NCBI GenBank assembly: GCA_016710235.1 | Contig: JADJLG010000001.1 | Span: 124,001-188,000 of the forward strand | Source of the DNA: Saprospiraceae bacterium | GTDB taxonomy: Bacteria; Bacteroidota; Bacteroidia; Chitinophagales; Saprospiraceae | Direction: 5' to 3' | DNA length: 64,000 nucleotides | Part shown: positions 35,593 to 45,548 of the stretch, piece after piece | Position numbering within the stretch: the stretch's first letter is position 1 | How the letters are laid out: the number at the start of each line of letters is the position of its first letter | Position numbers and translations under genes: made by a program | Notes under the pieces: model-generated | Databases searched by the model: none | Told to the model about the DNA's origin: nothing | What the model saw: the letters and a program-made list of their open reading frames with translations, nothing else

Positions 35593-37314
35593 ATGAAGAA
35601 AATTTTTTCAGAAATGCAAAGGCCAGTTCAGATTCTTTTAGTGTTGGGGATACTGGTGTTTATCAATATTATCTCTGCATATTTTTATTCGAATATTGAC
35701 CTTACAGAAGAAAAAAGATTCCGGCTTACCTCACCTACAAAAAAAATGCTGCATAAAGTGCCTGATGTCATTTATGCCAGGGTACTTCTGGAAGGTGACT
35801 TCCCTGCGGGATTTAAACGATTGCAAAACTCAACCAAAGAATTACTTAATCAATTCAGAAGTGAAAATGCATATATCTCGTTTGGTTTTGAAAATCCAAA
35901 TGAAGGCTCTATAGAAGAAATCAATAAGACTCGTGAAGAACTAAAAAAAGGAGGCCTGCTTCCAATCAATCTCATGATTAAATCAGGGACTGAAAACAAA
36001 GAGCAATTGATTTACCCGTATGCGGTATTCAATTATGGCGAAAGACGAATAGCTGTAAATCTCCTAGAAAATATTCCGGGATATGACCAGGAAACCAATC
36101 TCAACAATTCCATCAGCCAGCTGGAATACAAGTTTGCAAATGCAATTCAAAAATTATTGTCCAATGAAAAGAAAAATGTCGTGTTTGTTGATGGTCATGG
36201 CGAGTTAAGCGACGAACAAACAATGTCCATACAATCCGTACTAAATCCTTTTTATAATTTTGGCAGAATAAATCTGGACAGTGCAGGATTTATCAGGAAA
36301 GAAATAGACGGAATCATCATAGCAAGGCCACAAACACCATTTTCGGAAAAGGATAAATTCAAATTAGATCAGTATCTCATGAATGGGGGCAAGATACTAT
36401 GGTTGGTCGATGGTATGGCAATGAGTCTGGACAGCATGAATAATACTGCAGAATTTATTCCTCAGCCCCTAGACGTAAATCTAAGCGATATCTTGTATAA
36501 ATATGGAGTAAGGATAGAACCTAACCTTGTGCTAGACTTGGAGTGCAGCAAAATCCCACAAGTGATTGGCCAACAAGGTGGCAAACCTCAGATAGAATTA
36601 TTTCCCTGGTATTATTTTCCTTTGGTGTCGCCAAGATCTGATCACCCGATTGTGAGAAATCTCGATAGGATCATGTTCGAATTTCCTTCCAGCATCGACA
36701 CCATAAGGACTGCTAATGCAATACAAAAAACTGCACTACTGGAATCTTCAGAGTACAGCAGATATCAATTGTCACCTATGAGAGTGGGTTTTGACATTCT
36801 CAGATACAAACCCGATCCTTCCAAGTTTGACAAAAAACACCTACCATTGGCCTATCTGTTAGAAGGTGTTTTCTCTTCCAATTATGAAAACAGAGTAGAA
36901 GAATCTATGCTTTCAGGAATGAAAGCAATTGGTCAGGAATTTAAATCTCAGAGTTCACCTACCAAAATGATCATAGCAAGTGATGGTGATCTTATAAAAA
37001 ATTTATATGATAAAGAAACCGGAAAATTCGCACCTCTGGGTTATAACAAATATGAAAAGACAAGCTACGTTGGTAACAAAGATTTTATTTCCAATGCCAT
37101 AGAGTATCTTACGAATGATGAAAATATTATGGCTGCAAGGACAAAACAAATCAAGTTGCGACTTTTGGACAAAGTCAAAATCGAAGAGGACAAATTATTT
37201 TGGCAATCTCTGAATATAGGATTACCCTTACTCGTGTTGATCCTATTGGGAATCATCAATTTTCTTTATCGAAAACGAAAATATGCTTCATTTAACTCTC
37301 AAACCAATCCATAG
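35593..37314 (+). CDS. gldG: GldG-type ABC transporter component
   Basis: About 573 residues from ATG 35593; the longer frame reaches back into gldF but the start after the gldF stop is more sensible. It has an N-terminal helix (VQILLVLGILVFINIISAYF), a large periplasmic domain containing the ABC-type uncharacterised transport (GldG) fold with FVDGHGELSDEQ, and a C-terminal helix (LPLLVLILLGIINFLY). It is thought to work with GldA/GldF in export of an unknown substrate. Confidence 0.9.
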   Translation: MKKIFSEMQRPVQILLVLGILVFINIISAYFYSNIDLTEEKRFRLTSPTKKMLHKVPDVIYARVLLEGDFPAGFKRLQNSTKELLNQFRSENAYISFGFENPNEGSIEEINKTREELKKGGLLPINLMIKSGTENKEQLIYPYAVFNYGERRIAVNLLENIPGYDQETNLNNSISQLEYKFANAIQKLLSNEKKNVVFVDGHGELSDEQTMSIQSVLNPFYNFGRINLDSAGFIRKEIDGIIIARPQTPFSEKDKFKLDQYLMNGGKILWLVDGMAMSLDSMNNTAEFIPQPLDVNLSDILYKYGVRIEPNLVLDLECSKIPQVIGQQGGKPQIELFPWYYFPLVSPRSDHPIVRNLDRIMFEFPSSIDTIRTANAIQKTALLESSEYSRYQLSPMRVGFDILRYKPDPSKFDKKHLPLAYLLEGVFSSNYENRVEESMLSGMKAIGQEFKSQSSPTKMIIASDGDLIKNLYDKETGKFAPLGYNKYEKTSYVGNKDFISNAIEYLTNDENIMAARTKQIKLRLLDKVKIEEDKLFWQSLNIGLPLLVLILLGIINFLYRKRKYASFNSQTNP

Positions 37315-37315
37315 A

Positions 37316-38148
37316 ATGAAAAAGTATTCCATCCTTTTACTCAGCATACTCTTCGTTCTTTTGGGCTTGGCAAGTTATTTTCTCATAACGAAAAAGAATA
37401 CAAAAAGCAGTGTAGATAGTTCGGACAGAAATTTCGCGGTGAGCAACATCGATGAAATCACCAAAGTCTTCATAGCAAAGAGAGGAACTGAACCTAATCT
37501 GCTTGAGAAAAAATCAGACGGATGGTATGTAAATAATAAATATAAAGTAGGAAAGAATCAAATCGACAACCTGATCAATACTATCAAGAATATTCGGATG
37601 GCTTCTATTCCACCCAAATCAGCGTATACAAGTATCATGAAAGAGATGGCTACCATCGGAACCAAAGTTGAAATATATACCGGAGGAGATGTTCCGGCAA
37701 AAACTTATTACATTGGAGGAGTTACGAATGATGAAAGGGCCGTATATTGTCTATTCATTTTCAGAAAAAAAATAAACAATGGTTTGCATTTGATGGTCAG
37801 GAAGCACCAATTACCAATTTTGATCAAAAAATTCTACTTAGATTAGTCAACTCCCTACAAGAAATGAAATGTGAGGCATTTGAAAATGGGAATGTTCTCA
37901 AATCCAAAATAGAACAAATGACACCTTACAGTACTTTCAGCTATGCTGATATTCACAATCAAACGTATTGGGTGAAAATTTTTCCGATCAATCCCGACAT
38001 TGAGAGCAAAATTGACATCAGTCCTGAATTTGTGCATAGCGATAAACTCTTTAGATTTTATGTGTTGCGTCAGGACGGTGATTTGTTGTTGGCTCAAGTC
38101 CAACAAATGCCCACATTATTAAGTAAGAAATCTGATTTTATGAAATAA
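37316..38148 (+). CDS. DUF4340 protein, split by a frameshift in an A8 run
   Basis: It starts one base after the gldG stop with a signal-anchor (ILLLSILFVLLGLASYFLI) and continues with the usual DUF4340 body (DEITKVFIAKRG, LEKKSDGWYVNNKYKV). After about residue 150 the reading breaks; it resumes in another frame with KQWFAFDGQEAPITN and runs to 38148. Adding one A to the A8 run at 37765-37772 joins the two halves smoothly into about 277 residues. DUF4340 proteins usually follow gldG and may belong to the same transporter. Real mutation, slippage or base-calling error cannot be told apart from the sequence. Confidence 0.75.
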
Positions 38149-38159
38149 ACTATAGAGAC

Positions 38160-39377
38160 ATGCGCACTCTTATAGGTATAGGTATACTGGTATTAATTTC
38201 TTATTCATTTACGTTTCGCGATGAAGCCTGGGGATTTTACGGGCACAGACTCATCAATAAAAATGCAATATTCACATTGCCTGATGAACTGAGACCTTTT
38301 TACAAATCTCATTTGGATTACATCGTCGAACATGCAGTCGATCCTGACAAAAGAAGATATGCGGTAAGAGGTGAAGCAATCCGTCACTACATAGATCTAG
38401 ACCATTGGGGTGTGGATGCTGGCCAAAATCTGCCAAGGAACCTTGGTGATGCAATCTGCAGGAATGCCGCATTTTATTATATAAGAGCAAAAGACACCAT
38501 ATTAATATTTGATACAAATCAAATTTCTGAAAAAGAATACGTTTACACTCAAAACTTACAATTAAACACTACAGTATTTAAATCCTCGGTAAATTCATTC
38601 CGACTTTCGAGATGGGTCAATCAAACTGCCATTAAAGAATATGATCAGAATCAATGGTTGGTTGATATCACTCTAGGTGACAGCACAATCTTTCCTCAAC
38701 TTGCAAATGCACAAAGCATATGGATCGATGACAAATTCAGTAATCATGGAATATTGCCTTATAATTTTGAAAGGGTGTATAGAAATCTTGTTGCAGCGTG
38801 GCAAAACAAAAATCTTGATTTGGTACTAAGATACTCAGCAGATATCGGGCATTACATTGGAGACGCTCACGTGCCGCTCCACACCACAAAAAATTACAAT
38901 GGACAACTCACCAATCAGGTAGGCATCCATGCTTTTTGGGAATCCAGAGTACCTGAATTATTTGCAGAAAAAGAATTCGACTTTATTATTGGCGCTGCCC
39001 AATATTTGCCTGACATTCGTTCACATATTTGGGAGGTGATACAATCCAGTCACCATTATGTGGATTCTACCCTCAAAATAGAAAGAGAACTAAGCGTGTC
39101 TTTTCCGGCAGATCAGCAATATTGTTATGAAGACAGATTAGGCGTTACCACAAAATTAGCTTGTGAAAAATATACAAAAGCATATCACACCAAAATTGAC
39201 AATCAGGTAGAAAAAAGAATGAGAGCTTCCATAATTTCCCTGGGATCCGTGTGGTTGAGTGCGTGGGTCGATGCAGGTCAACCCGACTACAAAGAGATGA
39301 TCAAAAAACCGGACATTGTATCCGTAGATTCAACTGTAATTCCGGGCTCACGATTTGAAATCCGCGATCACGAATAA
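38160..39377 (+). CDS. Zinc-dependent phospholipase C / S1-P1 nuclease-like protein
   Basis: A 405-residue protein with an N-terminal hydrophobic stretch (LIGIGILVLISYSF) followed by WGFYGHRLIN, the usual start of this Bacteroidota group. Histidines and aspartates expected to bind three zinc ions are visible: HYIDLDHW near 78, DIGHYIGDAHVPLH near 230-245 (Asp and three His) and the later FWESRVPELF. The family is helical and hydrolyses phosphodiesters of lipids or nucleic acids. Probably periplasmic; the actual substrate is unknown. Confidence 0.8.
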   Translation: MRTLIGIGILVLISYSFTFRDEAWGFYGHRLINKNAIFTLPDELRPFYKSHLDYIVEHAVDPDKRRYAVRGEAIRHYIDLDHWGVDAGQNLPRNLGDAICRNAAFYYIRAKDTILIFDTNQISEKEYVYTQNLQLNTTVFKSSVNSFRLSRWVNQTAIKEYDQNQWLVDITLGDSTIFPQLANAQSIWIDDKFSNHGILPYNFERVYRNLVAAWQNKNLDLVLRYSADIGHYIGDAHVPLHTTKNYNGQLTNQVGIHAFWESRVPELFAEKEFDFIIGAAQYLPDIRSHIWEVIQSSHHYVDSTLKIERELSVSFPADQQYCYEDRLGVTTKLACEKYTKAYHTKIDNQVEKRMRASIISLGSVWLSAWVDAGQPDYKEMIKKPDIVSVDSTVIPGSRFEIRDHE

Positions 39378-39386
39378 GAATCTCGG

Positions 39387-39419
39387 GTTTCACCATTTAC
39401 TCATTATTCAATACCTTTG
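39387..39419 (+). promoter_or_regulatory. Predicted Bacteroidota-type promoter for serA
   Basis: TACCTTTG (39412-39419) fits the TAnnTTTG -7 element. A TTTC about 20 bases upstream could serve as the -33 element. The serA start codon is 32 bases downstream. Confidence 0.5.
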
Positions 39420-39451
39420 TGCCTCTCCCAATTAATTAAATCAAATCAAGC

Positions 39452-40390
39452 ATGAAAATTCTAGTGAATGACGGAATGGAAGAAAGTGGAATTGAGGCGT
39501 TGCGTCAACATGGCTTCGAAGTTATTACCCAAAAAATTGCTCAGGAGGATCTATTCAATGAATTGCAACAATTCGATGGAATAATAGTCCGCAGTGCGAC
39601 AAAAGTCAGAAAAGAATTGATCGATGCATGCCCGCAATTAAAATTTATCGCCAGAGGAGGAGTCGGCATGGATAATATTGACGTAGAATACGCCAGATTA
39701 AAAAATATTGTAGTCATCAACACTCCAGCTTCTTCCTCAAGATCGGTTGCAGAGTTGGCTATGGTTCATTTATTAGCATGTACAAGAGGCTTAGCTTCCT
39801 CGATCAGATCAGTCCATGACCCCTCCAGTTTTCAATCCACAAAAAAAACTCTTTCTGAATGTCGTGAAATCAAAGGAAAAAATTTACTTCTTCTGGGATT
39901 TGGCCGGATAGGCTCAGAGTTGGCAAAAATGGCTCTGGGTTCTGAGATGAACATTTTGGTTTTTGATCCTTTTATCGAACAAGCTTCAGTTGAAATGAAT
40001 ATTGGTTCTCATAAAATAGTCTTCAAACCGGAAATGATAGAATTTGGAGAAGGCCTGGCCAGAGCAGATTATATTTCATTGCATGCACCTTTTTCAGGAC
40101 AAGCCATCCTGAACGAGGAAGCTTTTGAAAAAATGAAATCGGGAGTTATCATCATCAATACATCAAGAGGTGAAAATATAGACGAGGCCGCACTGATAAA
40201 TAATTTAAACTCTGGAAAAGTCCGGGCCGCCGGTTTGGATGTTTTTCAGAATGAACCAAATATCAATCCTGAAATCATCCAGCATCCAAACGTATGTATC
40301 AGCCCACATATCGGTGCATCGACACAAGAAGCTCAGGCGAGAATTGCGGAGGAGCTAGTCGAAAAAATTGCTTCTGTATTTTCGAAATAA
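39452..40390 (+). CDS. serA: D-2-hydroxyacid dehydrogenase, probable phosphoglycerate dehydrogenase
   Basis: A 312-residue protein. NAD-binding loop GFGRIGSELAK near 149; catalytic set Arg239 (NTSRGENIDE), a Glu near 265 and His286 (SPHIGAST). It catalyses oxidation of 3-phosphoglycerate in serine synthesis, if truly SerA. It lacks the C-terminal ACT regulatory domain of long SerA forms, as is common in Bacteroidota. Other 2-hydroxyacid substrates are possible. Confidence 0.8.
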   Translation: MKILVNDGMEESGIEALRQHGFEVITQKIAQEDLFNELQQFDGIIVRSATKVRKELIDACPQLKFIARGGVGMDNIDVEYARLKNIVVINTPASSSRSVAELAMVHLLACTRGLASSIRSVHDPSSFQSTKKTLSECREIKGKNLLLLGFGRIGSELAKMALGSEMNILVFDPFIEQASVEMNIGSHKIVFKPEMIEFGEGLARADYISLHAPFSGQAILNEEAFEKMKSGVIIINTSRGENIDEAALINNLNSGKVRAAGLDVFQNEPNINPEIIQHPNVCISPHIGASTQEAQARIAEELVEKIASVFSK

Positions 40391-40418
40391 GTAATTCCAA
40401 TTATCTAAAAGATTAACG

Positions 40419-40880
40419 ATGTCAATACCTACATCCAATGATTTGATACTACAAAATGCGTTTGATGCGGAAGGACACAAACTCAGTCCTTTATTACCAC
40501 AACACATCAAGAATTTTTTGGTAGACATTGACGGCACAATCTGTGATGATGTACCTAATGAGGAACCCGAAAGGATGGTGCATGTAGCCCCATACCCTGA
40601 TGCACTTCAAATTCTAAATAAATGGTATGATGAAGGCCATAGAATTACATTTTTTACTTCACGCACAGATGCTCACAAAGAAATCACTGAAGCCTGGCTG
40701 CACAAACATGGATTTAAATATCACGCACTGTTGCTCAACAAGCCCAGAGGTGGAAATTATCATTGGATCGACAACCACATCGTAAGAGCAACAAGGTATG
40801 AAGGGCAGTTCACAGATTTAACGGTTGAGCTGCAAGAAGTTGAAGTATTCAAAGCCGGTGAGAAAAAATCTCAAGCCTAA
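40419..40880 (+). CDS. HAD-superfamily phosphatase-like protein
   Basis: A 153-residue protein with the HAD motif I FLVDIDGTICDD (nucleophile Asp36 and Asp38), motif II ITFFTSRTD and a WIDNH near the motif IV position. It lacks a large cap domain. It probably dephosphorylates a small metabolite. It starts 28 bases after serA in the same direction and may be co-transcribed. Confidence 0.75.
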   Translation: MSIPTSNDLILQNAFDAEGHKLSPLLPQHIKNFLVDIDGTICDDVPNEEPERMVHVAPYPDALQILNKWYDEGHRITFFTSRTDAHKEITEAWLHKHGFKYHALLLNKPRGGNYHWIDNHIVRATRYEGQFTDLTVELQEVEVFKAGEKKSQA

Positions 40881-40936
40881 TTTTATATCTCTGATTTTAT
40901 TCGATTTTACGAATCTAAGAACAATTCTTCTTTTCG

Positions 40937-42265
40937 TCAATCATAACGTCTTTTGAGAAACCACTCGTTATCCAAAACGCTGAATGCGAGATGAATTGCA
41001 AAATAATTTTGGCGGAGAGCCTCAGTCCAACTAAATTCACCATAACTAAACCCAAGGTTGACCATAGAAATTTGACGTTGGAACACGAATGGGACGCCGA
41101 AACCAAGCGTTGCATGCCAGGCTATTGGATTCTTACCGTTTATCTCCCGATAGTCATTTTGGAAATGAAGTCCAGCACGATAATTGATCCGTTCAAAAAA
41201 CTTGCCGTAACCTGAAATATCCGGTCTATACCAATAGCCCAAAGAAACAGCATTGGTATTCGCTAGTGACACATTCCCCTGCAAAAGCGTTTTGCTGTTT
41301 TTCCAATTTTCAAATTTATAGTCAAATGAAAATCCTGATTTCTCTTTGTGATTGTAATACGCACCTAATGAAATCTGAAAAGGTAGATTGGAATTGCTTA
41401 TTTGTCCATCTGTATAATACACTGTATCTACTTCGTAGTTTGGTACATCATAAATCGTAGTATGCAAACTCGAACTTTTGAATCTTGCATAGGTTGGAAG
41501 TCCTACGTGAGCGCCAAAATTGACGGATTGGGGCTTGATCGATTTGTCTTTCTTGATAGCTTCTTGATTGAGCACCCACCTGTAAATACTGCCTAGCTTT
41601 ACAGACAATGCGCGCATAGATGCCTGGTCATCCAGGTAATTGTCTGCTCCAGGAAACTGTTGCAAAAACAGTAACCTTTGCTCAAATCGTTGCACCCCAA
41701 AAATGTACCCGATCTGGATCCCTGCAGCAATATTATTTCTTTGATAACCAAAACTTCCAAACACATGATTATAAGAGCCACTACCATCGAGCCTTCTCTG
41801 GATATCACCTATATTGGCAAGCGAGTCATCTGTAATAAAACTATAACCTGTAGTGGCATATGGCTTCATCCCAAAAGCAATGCCGTAATAATTTTTATAT
41901 GGTTTCTTATTGAGAATCTCATTGATTGAATTTCTTAAGGGTACACCCAAGGCAACATGATCCAGATTGCCTGACCAATCTTTACTCGTGCGGTTTTGAT
42001 TGTCTTTGACAGTTTTATACTTTGCACGCAAGCCTACCTCTATGTCGGTCATGCGCAAAAAACCGAGGGAAGCAGGATTTTCAAAATTGAAAGTATTGTA
42101 ATCTACAAATCCGGCACTTGCGCCTCCCATTTGTTGAATCACCCCATTATTGACGTTTTGAAGATCGCCCCATCCATATTTTGATAGGGGTGAAAACTCA
42201 ATATTTTGCGCTCCTATCGTCAGGGTGAGCAACAATAAACAGCTAGTCTGTAAAAATTTGTTCAT
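40937..42265 (-). CDS. Outer membrane beta-barrel protein
   Basis: A 442-residue protein with signal peptide (SCLLLLTLTIGAQ), an N-terminal region typical of Bacteroidota porin-like proteins (SKYGWGDLQ, GGASAGFVDYNTFNFENPASL) and many alternating aromatic strands ending near the C-terminus. It resembles the FadL/PorV-like group in its opening (NPAS motif), but the exact family is unclear. Likely to sit in the outer membrane. Confidence 0.7.
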   Translation of the reverse strand: MNKFLQTSCLLLLTLTIGAQNIEFSPLSKYGWGDLQNVNNGVIQQMGGASAGFVDYNTFNFENPASLGFLRMTDIEVGLRAKYKTVKDNQNRTSKDWSGNLDHVALGVPLRNSINEILNKKPYKNYYGIAFGMKPYATTGYSFITDDSLANIGDIQRRLDGSGSYNHVFGSFGYQRNNIAAGIQIGYIFGVQRFEQRLLFLQQFPGADNYLDDQASMRALSVKLGSIYRWVLNQEAIKKDKSIKPQSVNFGAHVGLPTYARFKSSSLHTTIYDVPNYEVDTVYYTDGQISNSNLPFQISLGAYYNHKEKSGFSFDYKFENWKNSKTLLQGNVSLANTNAVSLGYWYRPDISGYGKFFERINYRAGLHFQNDYREINGKNPIAWHATLGFGVPFVFQRQISMVNLGFSYGEFSWTEALRQNYFAIHLAFSVLDNEWFLKRRYD

Positions 42266-42358
42266 GAATTTCTATTTATACCTTTTCTACACAAATCAAA
42301 ACCAGGCTGCACTTACAAATTCGTCCGGGCAGCACGTCCATCGATTACTTTCTTCTTT

Positions 42359-43114
42359 TCAATGCTTATCCAAAGAATTTCCCTGATTCCACTGCCAGAT
42401 GGCGTAAAGTCCTTCTAGCACAAGAAAAGGTCGCACAAATGTCTTTATTTTTATGGTTTTGGCCAAAAAATTTGAATCCCCGCCTGATAGAACGCAAATC
42501 AACTCATTGTATTTTGCGGATAGTTCGTGGAAATAAGACTCGATTTCAGCTTTTATCCCAAAGAGTACTCCTTGCTGCAAAGCACCTTCAGTATTCTGTC
42601 CCAGAATCGTTGGCGTTGCTCCATCAGGTGCTGAAACTAATGGTAATTTTGTAGTAAACTCATGCATCGCCTTCCATCTCATTTGCATTCCGGGTGCAAT
42701 ATTCCCCCCTTTAAAGTGCCCGGTGTTGTCGAGCAAATCGAAAGTAATGCAGCTGCCTGCATTTACTACCAAACAGTTTCTGTGGGGAAAATGGTGCATT
42801 GCTCCACAGCACGCAGAAATCCTATCTCTGCCCAGGGTTTCAGGACTTTTGTAATCCAGCTGTATGGGCATCCGGAGTTCGTGATTCAAAAAATAAATTT
42901 CCCCCTTTTTGCTTATTATATCTTTCCATTCAGCTCTGAAGTCAGCAACGGAACTCACAATTGTTTCATTGTAGTGCCTCTTATCAAACCAATGTATAAT
43001 CCCATCAGCATCATCTTTTAGAAAAGCTATGTCCTCAATCATTTGACCCTGCACAAAAAGAGCACATTTTATCCTTGTATTCCCAACATCTATTGCCAAT
43101 AGTGTTACAGACAT
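42359..43114 (-). CDS. coaX: Type III pantothenate kinase
   Basis: A 251-residue protein with the ASKHA start AIDVGNTRIK (Asp9), GRDRISACCGA near 95 and VNAGSCITFDLLD near 118, all hallmarks of CoaX. It phosphorylates pantothenate in CoA synthesis; type III enzymes need a monovalent cation and are not feedback inhibited. Nine bases separate it from purH upstream, so it is probably co-transcribed. Confidence 0.93.
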   Translation of the reverse strand: MSVTLLAIDVGNTRIKCALFVQGQMIEDIAFLKDDADGIIHWFDKRHYNETIVSSVADFRAEWKDIISKKGEIYFLNHELRMPIQLDYKSPETLGRDRISACCGAMHHFPHRNCLVVNAGSCITFDLLDNTGHFKGGNIAPGMQMRWKAMHEFTTKLPLVSAPDGATPTILGQNTEGALQQGVLFGIKAEIESYFHELSAKYNELICVLSGGDSNFLAKTIKIKTFVRPFLVLEGLYAIWQWNQGNSLDKH

Positions 43115-43123
43115 ACACCCCTT

Positions 43124-44629
43124 TTAGTGTTTAAAGTTTCTGATACCGGTCATAGCCATAGAGATACCGTAAAGTTCAGCAGCATCAATACTTTTTTGGT
43201 CCTGTATAGAACCACCCGGTTGCGCGATCACTTTAATTTTGGCTGCATGTGCCAATTCCACACAATCCGGAAATGGAAAAAATGCCTCACTTGCCATACA
43301 TGAACCGGCGGGATCAAATCCCATTCTCACTGCTTTTTCTATTGCCTGCTTACAAGCGTCCACTCTGGAAGTCTGACCGCAACCCATTCCTATCAATTGC
43401 TTATCCTTGACAAGTGCGATGGCATTCGACTTGAGGTGCTTCACGCAGTTTACTGCTATGATCAAATCCTCCCACTCTGCATCCGTTATGGCCCTGGAAG
43501 TGACGAGTCTGCTATCTTCTTTTTTTTGTTTTTTCAGGTTGTCTTCTTGAATCAGAACACCATTCACTGCGCTCTTTTTGATAAGAGGAGCTAAGTCCCA
43601 GGATTTAATTTTGACTAAAGCCCTGTTTTTTCTGTTCAGCAGCATACTTTCTACCCCTTCTTCAAAACCCGGTGCAATGAGAACTTCGTAAAACAATTTG
43701 TCGATCTCGTGTGCTGTCTCTTTGTCGACTTCCCTATTGCAAATTATCACACCTCCAAATGCAGATTGAGGATCTCCGGCTAAGGCTGCTTTCCAGGCTT
43801 CTGACAAGCTGTCTCTCAATGCTAAGCCACAACTATTATTATGTTTGAAAATGGCAACACAAGCAGAGTGCTCCTCTTTAAAATCATTCATCATATGCAA
43901 TGCTGCGTCGATATCCAGGAGATTATTGTATGACAGTTCTTTTTGACCTTTGACTTCCAAAACCTCATTAATATCCCCTTTAAACCAAGCCTTCTGGTGC
44001 GGATTTTCTCCATACCTAAGTTCTGACATTTGATTTGTCCCTCCATTGAGATACTGATAAATCAACTTATCATACTTACTCGAAATCTGAAAAGCAGCTG
44101 CAGCCAGCTTTTTTCGATGACTTATATTACTCAATCCCTGAGAAGCAACAATCTGATGCAAATCCTTATAATACTCTTTGGAAGGAATGACTACCACGTC
44201 CCGATAATTTTTAGCTGCCGCTCTGATGAGAGAAATACCTCCTATATCGATTTTTTCTATAATGGCATCGTGGTCATCTGTTGTCTTTGTAGTTTCTTCA
44301 AATGGATATAGATCAACCACCACCATATCAATCATTGGTATTTCAAAATGTGCCAGCTGGCTGAGGTGATCATCATTCCTCATAGCAAGAATCCCACCAA
44401 ATATTTTTGGATGCAATGTCTTTACCCTTCCTCCCAATATTGAAGGATAAGAGGTCACCTGTTCCACTGCTACACATGGCAAGCCAAGTCCCTCTATATA
44501 AGATTGGGTTCCCCCCGTTGAATAGATAACTATTCCCATTTCAGTCAAGAGTCGCACCAATTCATCCAGTCCGGTCTTATCATAAACAGATATCAATACC
44601 GAATGGACGCGTTTTTGTAATTCAGGCAT
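43124..44629 (-). CDS. purH: Bifunctional AICAR transformylase / IMP cyclohydrolase
   Basis: A 501-residue protein. The N-terminal MGS-like cyclohydrolase domain (SVYDKTGLDELVRLL, STGGTQSYIEGLG, GGRVKTLHPKIFGG) is followed by the transformylase domain (RYGENPHQKAWF, FKHNNSCGLA, and the SEAFFPFPD and AQPGGSIQDQ blocks). It catalyses the last two steps of IMP synthesis. It lies nine bases after tdk and just before coaX on the minus strand. Confidence 0.96.
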   Translation of the reverse strand: MPELQKRVHSVLISVYDKTGLDELVRLLTEMGIVIYSTGGTQSYIEGLGLPCVAVEQVTSYPSILGGRVKTLHPKIFGGILAMRNDDHLSQLAHFEIPMIDMVVVDLYPFEETTKTTDDHDAIIEKIDIGGISLIRAAAKNYRDVVVIPSKEYYKDLHQIVASQGLSNISHRKKLAAAAFQISSKYDKLIYQYLNGGTNQMSELRYGENPHQKAWFKGDINEVLEVKGQKELSYNNLLDIDAALHMMNDFKEEHSACVAIFKHNNSCGLALRDSLSEAWKAALAGDPQSAFGGVIICNREVDKETAHEIDKLFYEVLIAPGFEEGVESMLLNRKNRALVKIKSWDLAPLIKKSAVNGVLIQEDNLKKQKKEDSRLVTSRAITDAEWEDLIIAVNCVKHLKSNAIALVKDKQLIGMGCGQTSRVDACKQAIEKAVRMGFDPAGSCMASEAFFPFPDCVELAHAAKIKVIAQPGGSIQDQKSIDAAELYGISMAMTGIRNFKH

Positions 44630-44638
44630 GAGGTTTTA

Positions 44639-45223
44639 TCATTTAAAAATTAAAATATTACCCATACTGAAACAAGTTCGGCAACGGGGTTCATATAGAT
44701 CTTTTTCTCCTAAAAGGAACTGATCTCCTTCCTGAGAAAGTCTATAGGAATGTGTGGCCAGATTTCCACAATGAGGACAGATCGCATGTACTTTGGTAAT
44801 GTATTCGGCTGTGGCCAGAAGATGAGGGATTGGACCAAATGGGATGCCCCTATAATCCATATCAAGTCCGGCTACAATGACACGCTTGCCTTGTAAAGCG
44901 AGTTGTTCACAAATCTGCGTAAGTTCCAGGTCAAAAAACTGGGCTTCATCGATTCCGATCACTTTGGTTTCTTCTGAGACCTGCAAGATATCTTTGGAAT
45001 GTTCTATCGGTTGGGAGAGCAATGCGTTTTCATCATGTGATACGACTTTTCTGTCATCATATCTGGTATCTTTGCTCGGTTTGAAGATTTCAACTTTCTG
45101 ATTGGCTATCCTCGCTCGTTTCAGCCTACGAATCAATTCCTCTGTTTTACCGCTGAACATGGATCCACAAATGACTTCTATCCATCCAGAACGTTGGCTA
45201 CCAAAACCGGGCTCTAAAAACAT
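44639..45223 (-). CDS. tdk: Thymidine kinase, type II
   Basis: A 194-residue protein: P-loop GSMFSGKT (20-27), DEAQFF as the Walker B/catalytic region, and a zinc site from CPHC and CRTC. It makes dTMP from thymidine by salvage. The first gene of the minus-strand block tdk - purH - coaX, with short gaps. Confidence 0.95.
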   Translation of the reverse strand: MFLEPGFGSQRSGWIEVICGSMFSGKTEELIRRLKRARIANQKVEIFKPSKDTRYDDRKVVSHDENALLSQPIEHSKDILQVSEETKVIGIDEAQFFDLELTQICEQLALQGKRVIVAGLDMDYRGIPFGPIPHLLATAEYITKVHAICPHCGNLATHSYRLSQEGDQFLLGEKDLYEPRCRTCFSMGNILIFK

Positions 45224-45548
45224 AGCACAAATATCTAAAAATATTATATATATTGATTCTTAATATCAGGAAGTGACTAAGAGCAAGAACTGTAAATGAG
45301 GGGTAAGCTGATAAAACATGAATTGCCTGACCTTTTTCATGAAAAAATAAAATTTGGCTCTAGAGCTCTTAGAGCTGATAGCCAAAAAAATGCTGAAGAT
45401 CCAAGCCTCATTGTGATTTTATAAAACAAATGAGGTATCAAAAGTTACTCAGATGCTTGAAATTCAAGGTCAGCCGCAAGCGATTAAAGGCATTTTCTGT
45501 GAACGTTTTGATTATTTTTGAAGTTAGAAAAAGAATTTATTCAATGAT
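45224..45548. other. Divergent intergenic region with small hairpins
   Basis: Between tdk (minus) and the 45549 gene (plus). A hairpin CCTCATT / AATGAGG (about 45406-45436) and a GGCTCTAGAGC / AGAGCTGATAGCC structure near 45355 are visible. No gene. Promoters for both directions must lie here. Confidence 0.4.
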
